DNA of 64,000 nucleotides from Chitinophagales bacterium 33-2 (lineage in GTDB: Bacteria > Bacteroidota > Bacteroidia > Chitinophagales > Chitinophagaceae): positions 1-64,000 of the forward strand of contig MWYV01000034.1 in the NCBI GenBank assembly GCA_002050435.1, read 5' to 3'. The notes beneath the pieces were generated by a model. That model did not search any database. It had not been told where the DNA came from and was given only the letters and a program-made list of their open reading frames with translations. A program made the position numbers and the translations under genes. Position 1 is the stretch's first letter; each line of letters begins with the position of its first letter. Positions 46,481-55,194 of the stretch are shown here, one piece after another.

Positions 46481-46795
46481 ATGGTATTTGGAAATTGGGA
46501 AATAAGTGAAAAAAATATTGCGTTTAAAGGTGATGGATATAATAAGTTTGAAATCCCTCTTCAGGAATTAAATAGAGTGGTTGTTGACCGGAATGGCGAC
46601 ATATTTTATGATTGGATCCTGCTCGCAACAGAAGAGGACTGGCTTACGCAGGATGATTTGTATGATCTTAATTTTGCTTTTGTGTATGCAATCGGAAAAT
46701 ATACCATGGATTTTAATTATAATGTTTTTGATGCTACACTGGCTGAACAGTTTGAAAAATTTGATGAGGAAGAGGATGATGAAGATAATTTCTAA
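46481..46795 (+). CDS. Acidic small protein of unknown function
   Basis: A 104-residue soluble protein with a strongly acidic tail (FDEEEDDEDNF). The central part (FEIPLQELNRVVVDRNGDIFYDWILLATEEDWLT) is a beta-alpha mix. I do not recognise a family. It lies in a run of short unknown genes and shows no signal peptide or membrane span. Confidence 0.65.
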   Translation: MVFGNWEISEKNIAFKGDGYNKFEIPLQELNRVVVDRNGDIFYDWILLATEEDWLTQDDLYDLNFAFVYAIGKYTMDFNYNVFDATLAEQFEKFDEEEDDEDNF

Positions 46796-46954
46796 CTGGT
46801 CTGCCCTGGAACTACAATAAAAATCAGGCCACCGCCTTTCGTGTTTTTAAACCTCTATCTGGCGGATTTTACCTGATAAAAATTCCATCTGGCCGCATTA
46901 TTTTTAAAAAACCGGTAATTTTTGAATAACTTGAATCTAAATCCAAAGCTCCAT

Positions 46955-47212
46955 ATGCAGATCAAAGAATTCAAATATCAGACGAAACAAACCAAAACCT
47001 CCCTACTTGCCTGCCATGGTGTTTTTCTTGCCAGGCGATCCGAAGGTGCATTTGCTGTATTCCTTTTCCAGGTGGAAGGTTTTTATGTTGAAATGTTCTA
47101 TGATGAAACAGAAGCTGAAATCGGTTACATCCGTTCGTTCAGTTCTGTTGAAGAACTTACTCCTTATTTAAATGCGATCGACCTTTCTGAAATTTTCGAA
47201 AAACGCAATTAA
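46955..47212 (+). CDS. Small protein, paralogue of the 30709 gene
   Basis: An 85-residue soluble protein that aligns with the small protein at 30709 (LFQVEGFYVEMFYDETEAEI and SVEELTPYLNAIDLSEI). The match covers a start of M-x-(I/V)-x-EF, a Gln-Val strand with Phe-Tyr-Val-Glu, and a Leu-x-Pro-Tyr-Leu helix. The function is not known. An upstream open stretch exists, but ATG 46955 is the start conserved between the two copies. Confidence 0.7.
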   Translation: MQIKEFKYQTKQTKTSLLACHGVFLARRSEGAFAVFLFQVEGFYVEMFYDETEAEIGYIRSFSSVEELTPYLNAIDLSEIFEKRN

Positions 47213-47262
47213 TTTCTATTTTCCTGCTGAGTCTGTGGCCTTGTTTTTGCATTTGGTAAAAC

Positions 47263-47610
47263 ATGCCAACCAAAAAACTCGCCATTGAGAAACAGCAAGG
47301 TCTTTGCGCTAATGATCCTTTCGGAAATTTCGTTTCCATTCCAAAATCAATTAAAAATTTTGACGGACAATCTTTTGGCTTCAATGAATTATCAGAAGAG
47401 GCTATGGAAACCATAAGTGTACCGCTCATGATATTGGAAATGCCTGAACAGCATGAGATCAGTTTTTACTATTATAAATTATTTGGAAGTACAGGCCTGT
47501 TGATAGGTGTTGTGAGGCAGGGAAATGAATTTAAAGCTGTGTTCGGACAAAAGAACCCGCAGGGACCACAATTAAGCCAGTTATATAAGAAGGCCCGGTT
47601 TATCCATTAA
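47263..47610 (+). CDS. Small protein of unknown function
   Basis: A 115-residue protein (MPTKKLAIEKQQGLCANDPFG at the start; HEISFYYYKLFGSTGLLIGVV in the middle). It is soluble and lacks motifs I recognise. It lies 50 bp after the paralogue gene, on the same strand, and ends 6 bp before a convergent gene. Confidence 0.6.
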   Translation: MPTKKLAIEKQQGLCANDPFGNFVSIPKSIKNFDGQSFGFNELSEEAMETISVPLMILEMPEQHEISFYYYKLFGSTGLLIGVVRQGNEFKAVFGQKNPQGPQLSQLYKKARFIH

Positions 47611-47616
47611 TTAGCA

Positions 47617-47928
47617 TCAAATATTTTCATAACTGAATACTTTATCCGTGGTTTCAATTACCATTGCCTGGTATTCATTCATGGCTTGAGTTAATTCTTC
47701 ATCCGAAAATTTACCCGTGAGTGTATAATTGTTTGTATTCATCAGGTAACCAGAGGAAACTTTTTGGGAATACTTTGCCATTTGAATAAGACATTGGAAT
47801 TTCAGGGTTCGTTTCTCCATCGGAGATAAGGGTTTTTGTAAAGCTATATAAAAATGACCCCGAACATAAATCATTTTTGGAAATAAATTTAAAGTTCTCC
47901 ACAGCATCTTTACCTTATCAGTCTGCAT
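47617..47928 (-). CDS. Small protein of unknown function
   Basis: A 103-residue basic protein with no signal peptide (MQTDKVKMLWRTLNLFPKM, then MAKYSQKVSSGYLMNTNNY and a helical tail EELTQAMNEYQAMV). I do not recognise it. The first ATG gives the fullest frame; a start at the internal MLWRTL is possible. It lies just beyond a perfect palindromic terminator that serves the lipoprotein operon. Confidence 0.5.
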   Translation of the reverse strand: MQTDKVKMLWRTLNLFPKMIYVRGHFYIALQKPLSPMEKRTLKFQCLIQMAKYSQKVSSGYLMNTNNYTLTGKFSDEELTQAMNEYQAMVIETTDKVFSYENI

Positions 47929-47954
47929 GTCTCCAGGCTACCTGTTACTCATAC

Positions 47955-47986
47955 GAATAAAAGGCAGGAATTCCTGCCTTTTATTC
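47955..47986. terminator. 32-bp perfect palindromic terminator
   Basis: The arms GAATAAAAGGCAGG and CCTGCCTTTTATTC surround AATT in a 32-bp perfect inverted repeat. It lies 52 bp after the stop of the minus-strand lipoprotein gene, with T-rich sequence on both sides. Confidence 0.75.
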
Positions 47987-48037
47987 TGCTTATCCTGAAA
48001 TTATAATTGGATTGCCGGAATGTTCCCGGCCGGAAAT

Positions 48038-48595
48038 TTAATTTACTACTGTATTAAAAGTTACTTCAATATCAGTTGAAGATTTATTGCTGTTAACAGG
48101 GTCAGACACGGCTTTATTGGGTGGATTACCACTGTAATGCCTTAATACGATCTTCATGGTTCCATTGGCTGCATTTCCAGTTGACCACACGCTGTTCAAT
48201 CCAAGGGGAATGTTTGCTCCATCAAGGTCAAGTCCTGTTACCTGGATATTACCTGATGCGGAAGGTTCAAAATAAAACCGGTGTGCCTCGGCTTCTCCAG
48301 AAATTTCAGTTGTAAGATTAGCAGGTGGGTTCAATGTTTTATTGAATAATTCAAGGGAAACATTATACACTGTATTTGCAGCCAGTTGAATGGCGTCAAC
48401 TGTTGGTGCAATTCCTCCCGGGCCATCCGGATCATCAAAACTAAACGTTGAAGTTGCACCACCGCCTACCGGGGTGAGTTTTACTGAAAGTGTGGTGATC
48501 ACTTCTTCATCATTACCTTCTCCATCGTCTTTTTCACATGCGGAAAAAATAAAAGTCATGGAGAGCAATGCTAATAAGAAACGATTCTGCTTCAT
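48038..48595 (-). CDS. Lipoprotein of a metal-uptake-like operon
   Basis: A 185-residue lipoprotein with lipobox FSAC (Cys20) and an acidic leader (EKDDGEGNDEE). The mature part reads as an all-beta domain (TTLSVKLTPVGGGATSTFSFDDPDG). It is the last gene of the minus-strand run that begins with the MerC-type gene and includes a TonB receptor 17 bp upstream. It may be the surface-exposed partner of that receptor. No enzymatic motif is visible. Confidence 0.75.
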   Translation of the reverse strand: MKQNRFLLALLSMTFIFSACEKDDGEGNDEEVITTLSVKLTPVGGGATSTFSFDDPDGPGGIAPTVDAIQLAANTVYNVSLELFNKTLNPPANLTTEISGEAEAHRFYFEPSASGNIQVTGLDLDGANIPLGLNSVWSTGNAANGTMKIVLRHYSGNPPNKAVSDPVNSNKSSTDIEVTFNTVVN

Positions 48596-48612
48596 AGTCT
48601 GAAATTTAAAAA

Positions 48613-50940
48613 TTAAAAAGTTTGATTAATTGGGATCCGCAGTCTGAACTGGATGTTTCTTCCTGCTTCATCTGTGAAATAACGCATCGCGTTGAGGTAG
48701 TCTCTGTAAGTTGTATTTAAAATATTCCTAAGTCCAATGCCAAAAATGAGGGGAAATTTGCCGGCGAGCACACTTAACGAAACATCTGCATTCCATAAGA
48801 AATAGCCGGAAGGGGGTAACTTATAATCCTGTTTCCCGTTGCTTTCATCTGGAACACGTGTCTGTTCCCATACATAGATTGCTTCGGTGGAAATGTATGC
48901 GTTTTTTATTTTTTTCCTGTCTGTCAAATTATAAATGAATTCAGATTGGAACCTGTCAGATGGCATACGTATCAGCCAGTCGTTTATGTTATTGTTCTTT
49001 GCACGCAGGAGTGAATATTTGTTATTCCATTCAAAATTTTGAAAAGGCCTGAAGGAAGCCAGCAGGTCAAAACCACGCAAACGCACATCGGCCTGTTCAT
49101 ACACATTTTTAGGGAAGGCACCTGCAATCGTTAACACAGGTTCATCAGGTTTAGGCTGCAGGTAAATAAAATTTTTGATATTATTATTATAAAAACTGCC
49201 TTCAAGTATCACATTCCCTGATTCACTTGTAAATGTGTTGTTGAATGAAAAATTTAAAGACCTTTCCGGTTTCAGATCCCGGTTGCCTTGTTCATAGGTT
49301 GATGTGCCGTGATGAATACCATTACTCAATAATTCATTTACATGCGGCGCCCTGTTTGACAATGTAAGGGTTCCGTTAACGCGCCAATGTTCGTCGATCC
49401 TGTTTCCGATATTTAAGGAAGATGCAAAAGTGGTGTATTGGAAATCGTTTTTTTCCTGCACGGCGCCACCTCCTGTGATCCTGCTTGTGCTGATATTTTT
49501 ATGATCGATCCTGATCCCGGCCTGCGCATCCCATGCAAGATGATTCCACCGCTCTATATGATACAGCCCCCAGCTGTTGCTGTTGTAATCAGGAATAAAA
49601 TACCTGCCTGAATACCGGTTCTGCTGCTGCATGGCAGTAAGGCCAGTTATCCTGTTGAAATGTACAGGTCCTGCAGTCTCCCAGGTCAATTCTTCTGTAA
49701 CAGTGAAAATGCCCAGGTCGAGTTGTGGTCTTGTAGTTGTTTGGGAACGGGTAACATCAAACTCTTGCCGGTCGTTGAATTGAGCAGCAAGTAAAAAACT
49801 AAACCGGTGATTTCCTGCGGTTTGAAAAACGGATCTTGATTTAACCAGGTGGTGTTGCACCCGCTGGTAAGGTCTCCCAATCCTGTAAGTATTTTCTCCT
49901 GTAAAAACCGGGTCAGGTTTATCCGAAGCAATAGCGGCTTCCAGGTCTGTCAGATTGCCTATATGAGAACCTTCAAACAATCCGATCCTGGTGTCAAAAA
50001 AACTATAATACAATTCGGATATAAACCTGTTCTTCCTGTACACACCCGACAGCGAAAAGTTTTTTTCTTCATTCCCGGTGTTGTTCAATCGGTAATGCGG
50101 AGTGGTGGTATTGGCGCCTTTTTTTAAAGTTCCCTGTAAACGATAAGTAAATTCAGGACGTTTGGTCAGTTGTTGTTCGTATTGTGCTGATACAACGTAT
50201 TGCCTGTTATTGGAAAAGTAAACCGTATTCAATTCGGCCTGGTAACCGGGAAGGTTTCTTAACGGCCTTGGATCAACAAGGATCACACCACCAATGGCAT
50301 CGGAACCATAACGTAATTCTTCAACACCTTTGATTACGGTGAGCCTGTTGGCAATAAAAGGATCGATCTCAGGTGCATGTTCATTTCCCCATTGTTGTCC
50401 TTCCTGGCGCACTCCATTGTTGATGGTGAGGATACGGCTTCCATGCAGGCCATGTATAACAGGTTTAGAAATGGTGGCACCGGTTTGAAGCATACTTACG
50501 CCATTGATCCGGCTTAATGCTTCACCTAGCGTTTGACCCCTGGTCTCCTCAAGTTCCCTTCCGCTTAATTCCTTTTTTATTCCGGTGACCTGGTGTGTGC
50601 GTTGTGCGGAAACAGTGATGCCTGATAGCGTATTTTGCAACAAAGGAAGATCAATGTCCAGGTGACGGTTTCCATATACAGAGATACTTTGAAAAATAGA
50701 GTCCTGCTGGTTATACACTACCCGAATGGTATAATTACCATTACATAGAGAATCAAAAACAAAGTCACCCCTGTTATTTGTGATTTTTACCCGATTCAAT
50801 TCAACAATTGTAATCGTTGCCCTGTCCAGGTTCTCATGTGTAAATGAATTGTGCACATGACCTGATAACCTGGAAACACATTCCTGTGCATTCGAATAAA
50901 AAGAGAGGAATGCAAAAAGCAAACAAATAAAATATTTCAA
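48613..50940 (-). CDS. TonB-dependent receptor with CarboxypepD_reg N-domain
   Basis: A 775-residue outer-membrane receptor with a signal peptide (1-18). An N-terminal carboxypeptidase-regulatory-like beta domain (about 22-105; HVHNSFTHENLDRATITI) precedes a plug (about 115-225) with HGLHGSRILTINNGVRQEGQQWGNEHAPEIDPF and a 22-stranded barrel ending in a terminal aromatic residue (RIPINQTF). The plug is like that of zinc and other metal receptors (ZnuD-type) in Bacteroidota. The operon context with MerC supports a metal substrate; it does not show which one. Confidence 0.9.
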   Translation of the reverse strand: MKYFICLLFAFLSFYSNAQECVSRLSGHVHNSFTHENLDRATITIVELNRVKITNNRGDFVFDSLCNGNYTIRVVYNQQDSIFQSISVYGNRHLDIDLPLLQNTLSGITVSAQRTHQVTGIKKELSGRELEETRGQTLGEALSRINGVSMLQTGATISKPVIHGLHGSRILTINNGVRQEGQQWGNEHAPEIDPFIANRLTVIKGVEELRYGSDAIGGVILVDPRPLRNLPGYQAELNTVYFSNNRQYVVSAQYEQQLTKRPEFTYRLQGTLKKGANTTTPHYRLNNTGNEEKNFSLSGVYRKNRFISELYYSFFDTRIGLFEGSHIGNLTDLEAAIASDKPDPVFTGENTYRIGRPYQRVQHHLVKSRSVFQTAGNHRFSFLLAAQFNDRQEFDVTRSQTTTRPQLDLGIFTVTEELTWETAGPVHFNRITGLTAMQQQNRYSGRYFIPDYNSNSWGLYHIERWNHLAWDAQAGIRIDHKNISTSRITGGGAVQEKNDFQYTTFASSLNIGNRIDEHWRVNGTLTLSNRAPHVNELLSNGIHHGTSTYEQGNRDLKPERSLNFSFNNTFTSESGNVILEGSFYNNNIKNFIYLQPKPDEPVLTIAGAFPKNVYEQADVRLRGFDLLASFRPFQNFEWNNKYSLLRAKNNNINDWLIRMPSDRFQSEFIYNLTDRKKIKNAYISTEAIYVWEQTRVPDESNGKQDYKLPPSGYFLWNADVSLSVLAGKFPLIFGIGLRNILNTTYRDYLNAMRYFTDEAGRNIQFRLRIPINQTF

Positions 50941-50972
50941 ATTCTGACATTTAGGATGATCAATAATGGTAG

Positions 50973-51311
50973 CTATGCAATAAGTGCAGGCGGACCTTTA
51001 TTATCCCTTGAAAGAATATGTCTGAAGAGGTAAAACGGTAAGTCAACTGAAAATTCAATCGCATTTTCAGGTACAAAACCAAAATTTATTAAACTGGGGT
51101 ACCACGTAAAGGGTGATTCAACAACCAGGTTCTGGAAATGACAATTGATCCCTGCATTGTTTACTGATGTTGCGTGGTTGATGGTAGTTAAAGAATCGTC
51201 TGTATGATCTGCAATAAGATCATGAAAATATTTTTTAGGTGTGATGCTGATCAAAAATAAAAGCATCAGCACCAGTGAAAAGAGCGATTTTATGTGATCT
51301 GTCTTCTTCAA
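50973..51311 (-). CDS. Small membrane or exported protein of unknown function
   Basis: A 112-residue protein with one N-terminal hydrophobic helix (about 10-25) and an exported domain containing HDLIADHTDD, INHATS and a terminal HILSRDNKGPPALIA. It lies 2 bp after the MerC-type gene and 32 bp before the TonB receptor gene. The several His residues would suit metal handling, but that is only a guess from composition and context. I do not recognise the family. Confidence 0.7.
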   Translation of the reverse strand: MKKTDHIKSLFSLVLMLLFLISITPKKYFHDLIADHTDDSLTTINHATSVNNAGINCHFQNLVVESPFTWYPSLINFGFVPENAIEFSVDLPFYLFRHILSRDNKGPPALIA

Positions 51312-51313
51312 AT

Positions 51314-51697
51314 CTATAATTTAATGCCGCACCTTCCCAGCCGAAAATTAATGATATGTGCTGTAATTAATAGAAAAGCACCTGATCCTTTAAACATGGC
51401 TTCAGGCAAACCAGCCAGGTGAGTATTACCTGTAATAAGAAAAAGAATGCCAGAAACAAAAAGAAACAAAACTGTTTTTTGTTTATGAATTTTATAACCC
51501 TGGAAAATCGCATAACTACCAGCTGATGCAGCAATTACGATCATCATGATCTCGATCCATAGATTACTCATAATTTCCAGTCCGGCAAGCGACAATGAGG
51601 TAACAAACAACGGAAGCACCACACAATGCACCAGGCAGCCCAGTGAAACAGCCACACCTATTTTGTCCATCTTTTCTTTTAATGCCTGCGTTTCCAT
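51314..51697 (-). CDS. MerC-domain membrane protein
   Basis: A 127-residue membrane protein with four helices. The helix start GVAVSLGCLVHCVVLPLF contains the Cys-x-x-x-Cys-like pair of the MerC family, and a conserved CLVHC motif sits in the first helix. MerC proteins transport mercury or other thiophilic metals; in Bacteroidota the same fold is often the first gene of a TonB receptor metal operon. Here the operon reads MerC, small exported protein, TonB receptor, lipoprotein. An operator-like palindrome lies 11 bp upstream of its ATG. Confidence 0.85.
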   Translation of the reverse strand: METQALKEKMDKIGVAVSLGCLVHCVVLPLFVTSLSLAGLEIMSNLWIEIMMIVIAASAGSYAIFQGYKIHKQKTVLFLFVSGILFLITGNTHLAGLPEAMFKGSGAFLLITAHIINFRLGRCGIKL

Positions 51698-51707
51698 AAT
51701 TAGCTAA

Positions 51708-51722
51708 TGCAACAATGATGCA
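51708..51722. promoter_or_regulatory. Operator-like palindrome upstream of the MerC operon
   Basis: TGCAACAATGATGCA is a near-perfect inverted repeat of the form TGCA-n-CA-n-TG-n-TGCA, 11 bp upstream of the MerC start. Fur- and Zur-family sites have similar size and symmetry; binding by such a regulator is inferred, and none is coded in the window. Confidence 0.5.
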
Positions 51723-51778
51723 AATATATGAATTCTGGGAGTTAATGCCAATTTTTTATGGATGTTGGCGATTTAATG

Positions 51779-51862
51779 TTTAGTTGAACGGTTGTTGAAC
51801 AGTTGTTGAAGCTGTTCCCCTTCATTTACAATTTTAAATCTTTACGCTTTCGCGCCTTAGCA
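51779..51862 (-). repeat. Inverted copy of the GTTCAACAACT repeat family
   Basis: Read on the minus strand, the motifs TTCAACAACTGTTCAACAAC and AAGGCGCGAAAGCGTAAAG appear, the same two modules that make up the 61902-62275 region. Confidence 0.7.
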
Positions 51863-51893
51863 GCAGGCAGTTTTTTTAAAGGGATCTGAATGA

Positions 51894-54086
51894 TTAAACA
51901 GAAACAGCAACGACTCCATCACTTGCTGCTTTTTCTTTTTTAAACCTTTCCAGTGCATCTTCCAGGGAGGGCAGCAATTGTCCTTTTTCACTTCCCAAAA
52001 CGCTGTTAACCGGTCGTCGGGCAGCATAATTCATCAGTTCTGCAGGTACTGGATTTAATAAACTGCTGTCCAGCTCAAAACATGCAGCAATTTTCAGTGC
52101 GAATTCATACCAGCTTACCGCAGTTTTATTCGCAAGATGCCAGATGCCTTTTTCACTATCAATTAAAAGATCAAGAGAAGCATGTACGAGATCCGGGACA
52201 TAAGTAGGGGATATAAGTATATCGGAAACTACGGGGATAAAATTTTCCTGTTCCAAAGAAGTCTTTATATAGTGTGCAAAATTATATTCATCCCATGGAC
52301 CAAAGAACGCACTGGTCCTCACCATAAGTGCATTTGGGTTTAGAGTAAGCACACTTCTTTCAGCATCTGCTTTACTCATACCGTAAACATTCAGTGGATG
52401 AACAGGATCCGACTCCAAATAAGGTTTCTTTTTTTTTCCGTTAAAAACAAGGTCAGAAGAAAAGCCAAGCAACCTGATGCCTTTTTTATTTGTTGCTGCT
52501 GCCAGCAGTTCAGGTCCTCTGCAGTTGTCCCTGAAACAGGGTTCACATTCTTTCTCTGCATCATCCACACGTACAAAGCCTGCCGCATTGATCACTGCCC
52601 ACGGCTGATATTCATCAATAAGCGATTCCACTTCCCTGGCATTACTGATATCACATTCATTTCTGCTGATCAATTTATAGGGAAGACAACGTATTTCGCA
52701 AATGCGCGCAAATGCTTTACCTAATGTTCCATTTTTACCGATAATAATAATGGGTTCCATCTTTTGCTTTTTCTTTGGAACAGGATTTATTGTGGGTCCA
52801 TAAGCAATCCGGCAGCTTCTTTGCCACCAGCCATCACTTTTGGCGAGGGGATGATCGTTCGCGTTTTGTTTTGTTATATCCTTAATATAAGAAGCAAGGG
52901 CAGTAGGCCTTAATTTCCCTCCACTCACATCAAAAGCCCCTGGTTCATAATCACCGCCATTCTGAGTAAGTAGTTTATTCCAGCCAAAAGAACCCAGCAT
53001 AGCCCATGTGGTAATACCCTTGATATCTATGCCGGCTTCCATGGTACGTATTGCTGCTTCATTTACATGTTTAAACCATTTGATTTGTTCTTCGCGGTGA
53101 CAATGTAAATGAACTTCGGTGATGGCCATAGGTGCTTTAAATCTTTGCCATGCTTCCCTGAGTAATACTTCAATGCCTGTTGCTTCCTCCAGCTGCACCC
53201 TTACTGCTTCCACATCTGCATATCTATGTTTTACATTCGATCCGTGTGTGTGCTCAGGATACAACGCCAGCCTTTCATCAATATACCTTTCAGACGTGAG
53301 GTAATGGTTGAAGCCAAAAATATCAGGAGGGCAGGGGTTGCTGAGAAAGAACTCGAGATCTTCATTTGGAATATCCAGATCCTGGAAATGATTCCAAAGA
53401 AAATGATGATGGTCAAATTTTCCGCACAGCAAATCAAAAGTCAGCCAGCGTCTTTCATTTTCATAATGTGCCTGGTATTTCAGTAAATCCGTACTGTATG
53501 TTTTTCCAAGATCTTCTGTTTGAATCAGTTTAGCTTCCGGATTAATTTTTCTGATCTCCTGCATGGATAACACGGTTCCTTTTAATTGCTGGAGCAGCAT
53601 CATGAAAAATGAACGCGCACTTTTTTTATGTGGATACCAGATGCCATACAATCCGCTGAACCTGGCAGTTGTCAATGGTTCATTTATGGGTGTATAATAT
53701 TCCAGCCATGGAAATTTTTCAGCCACCGCACGCGCATAACCCGATAATTTTTTTCCAAATAATGGATCGGCCAAATTGGTGAATGATGGACCGCTGCCAT
53801 GGTGTACCAGTCCCGCAATCACATCTATGTTTTGGTCCCGAAGGGTTTTTAATTGGCCTTCGGTCCAGGTCCAGTCTATCGCTGTGGTTTCTTCCGGCTG
53901 ATGCTTTTCCCACAAAACAGGATAGCGCATTTTTTTAATGCCCAGGTCAGACAGCTCTAAAATGTCACTACTCCGGTAATAATGGCCGGAGTAGTGAAGC
54001 TGATCGAAAAACCTGTTTTTTACCCTGTTAATGGTGCATTCAATGCCGCCCCATATTTCAGGTTGTTTGCAATACTGTTTTTCCAT
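51894..54086 (-). CDS. GH1 glycosidase fused to RmlD-type sugar reductase
   Basis: A 730-residue two-domain protein without a signal peptide. Residues 1-435 resemble family 1 glycosidases: acid/base in TPINEP (Glu136) and candidate nucleophile in ITEVHLH (Glu324), where GH1 more often reads TENG. Residues 443-725 are an RmlD/dTDP-4-dehydrorhamnose reductase-like domain: IIIIGKNGTLGKAF, the NAAGFVRVDDAE site and Tyr568-x3-Lys572 in YGMSK. A Met at 443 begins the second domain, so separate translation is conceivable. It overlaps glf by 29 bp and is the third gene of the glycan operon. A nucleotide-sugar or glycan-processing role is likely; the substrate is unknown. Confidence 0.88.
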   Translation of the reverse strand: MEKQYCKQPEIWGGIECTINRVKNRFFDQLHYSGHYYRSSDILELSDLGIKKMRYPVLWEKHQPEETTAIDWTWTEGQLKTLRDQNIDVIAGLVHHGSGPSFTNLADPLFGKKLSGYARAVAEKFPWLEYYTPINEPLTTARFSGLYGIWYPHKKSARSFFMMLLQQLKGTVLSMQEIRKINPEAKLIQTEDLGKTYSTDLLKYQAHYENERRWLTFDLLCGKFDHHHFLWNHFQDLDIPNEDLEFFLSNPCPPDIFGFNHYLTSERYIDERLALYPEHTHGSNVKHRYADVEAVRVQLEEATGIEVLLREAWQRFKAPMAITEVHLHCHREEQIKWFKHVNEAAIRTMEAGIDIKGITTWAMLGSFGWNKLLTQNGGDYEPGAFDVSGGKLRPTALASYIKDITKQNANDHPLAKSDGWWQRSCRIAYGPTINPVPKKKQKMEPIIIIGKNGTLGKAFARICEIRCLPYKLISRNECDISNAREVESLIDEYQPWAVINAAGFVRVDDAEKECEPCFRDNCRGPELLAAATNKKGIRLLGFSSDLVFNGKKKKPYLESDPVHPLNVYGMSKADAERSVLTLNPNALMVRTSAFFGPWDEYNFAHYIKTSLEQENFIPVVSDILISPTYVPDLVHASLDLLIDSEKGIWHLANKTAVSWYEFALKIAACFELDSSLLNPVPAELMNYAARRPVNSVLGSEKGQLLPSLEDALERFKKEKAASDGVVAVSV

Positions 54087-55194
54087 TCAATTGTGTTTCA
54101 GGTTCATGTTGCTTGATCTTTTTATACGTGGTAAGCGCCTGCGCAACTACCTGGTCCATGTTGTAATATTTATATGTAGCCAGTCTGCCAACAAAATATA
54201 CATTGTCTTTTGAAGCAGCCAACTGCTGGTATTTCTTATACAGTTCTGCATTTTCAGGTCGGGGAACAGGATAATAAGGATCGCCTTCTGCTTTGGGATA
54301 CTCGTAAACTATCGCTGTTTTAGGATGGATCTGTCCCGTGAGGTATTTAAAATCTGTGATCCTTGTGTACAATTGTTCGTTTGGATAATTAACCGTTCCT
54401 GTTGGTTGAAAAACTTCTTTATCAATCGTTTCAAACTTGAATTCCAATGACCTGTAAGGAAGTTTGCCATAGCAGTAGTCAAAGTATTCATCAACAGGTC
54501 CTGTGAAGATCATGTTTGCAAATGGAATGATATCAATGATGTCTTTATAATCCGTATTCAGCATGATCTTGATATTCGGATGTGTGAGCATTTTACGAAA
54601 CATGTTGGTATATCCATGTAAAGGCATGGCCTGGTATGTATCTGTAAAATAACGGTCATCCCTGTTGGTCCTGGTAGGTACCCTTGCTGTTACGCTGGCA
54701 TCCAGCTCTGATGGATCCAGGTCCCATTGCTTCTTTGTATAGCCTTTAAAAAACTTTTCATACAATTCCCTTCCCACTTTACTCACTACTACATCTTCAG
54801 AAGTTTTTACACCCGCCACTTTTTCAGCTTTGGAAGCAAAAAAATCTTCTACTTCTGAGCTGTTAAGATTCAAACCATAAAGTTGGTTGATCGTATTAAG
54901 GTTAATAGGTATGGGCACAAGTTGTCCCTCAACACTTCCCAAAACACGGTGTTCGTAAGGACGCCATTCAGTGAATTGTCCCAGGTATTCAAAAACTTCT
55001 TTTGAGTTGGTATGAAAAATATGAGGTCCGTATTTATGAATCAGTATGCCGTCGTTGTTATAATAATCATAAGCGTTTCCTGCGATATGATCTCTTTTAT
55101 CAATGATCAGCACTTTTTTATTGGCTTGAGTTGCCAGCCGCTCTGCCAGTACACTACCTGCGAAGCCGGCGCCTACAATCAAATAATCAAACAT
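54058..55194 (-). CDS. glf: UDP-galactopyranose mutase
   Basis: A 378-residue FAD enzyme that converts UDP-galactopyranose to UDP-galactofuranose. The N-terminal dinucleotide fold DYLIVGAGFAGSV, the KRDHIAGNAYD block, KYGPHIFHT, the FEYLGQFTEWRPYEHRV region and the C-terminal VGRLATYKYYNMDQV are all present, matching the family throughout. It overlaps the glycosyltransferase gene by 8 bp and the GH1-RmlD gene by 29 bp, which means tight translational coupling. The operon should build a glycan or glycolipid containing galactofuranose. Confidence 0.96.
   Translation of the reverse strand: MFDYLIVGAGFAGSVLAERLATQANKKVLIIDKRDHIAGNAYDYYNNDGILIHKYGPHIFHTNSKEVFEYLGQFTEWRPYEHRVLGSVEGQLVPIPINLNTINQLYGLNLNSSEVEDFFASKAEKVAGVKTSEDVVVSKVGRELYEKFFKGYTKKQWDLDPSELDASVTARVPTRTNRDDRYFTDTYQAMPLHGYTNMFRKMLTHPNIKIMLNTDYKDIIDIIPFANMIFTGPVDEYFDYCYGKLPYRSLEFKFETIDKEVFQPTGTVNYPNEQLYTRITDFKYLTGQIHPKTAIVYEYPKAEGDPYYPVPRPENAELYKKYQQLAASKDNVYFVGRLATYKYYNMDQVVAQALTTYKKIKQHEPETQLNGKTVLQTT

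Noticed and set aside
48038..51697. Mercury resistance operon
   Set aside because: MerA, MerP, MerT and MerR are absent; the TonB receptor context points to metal uptake.
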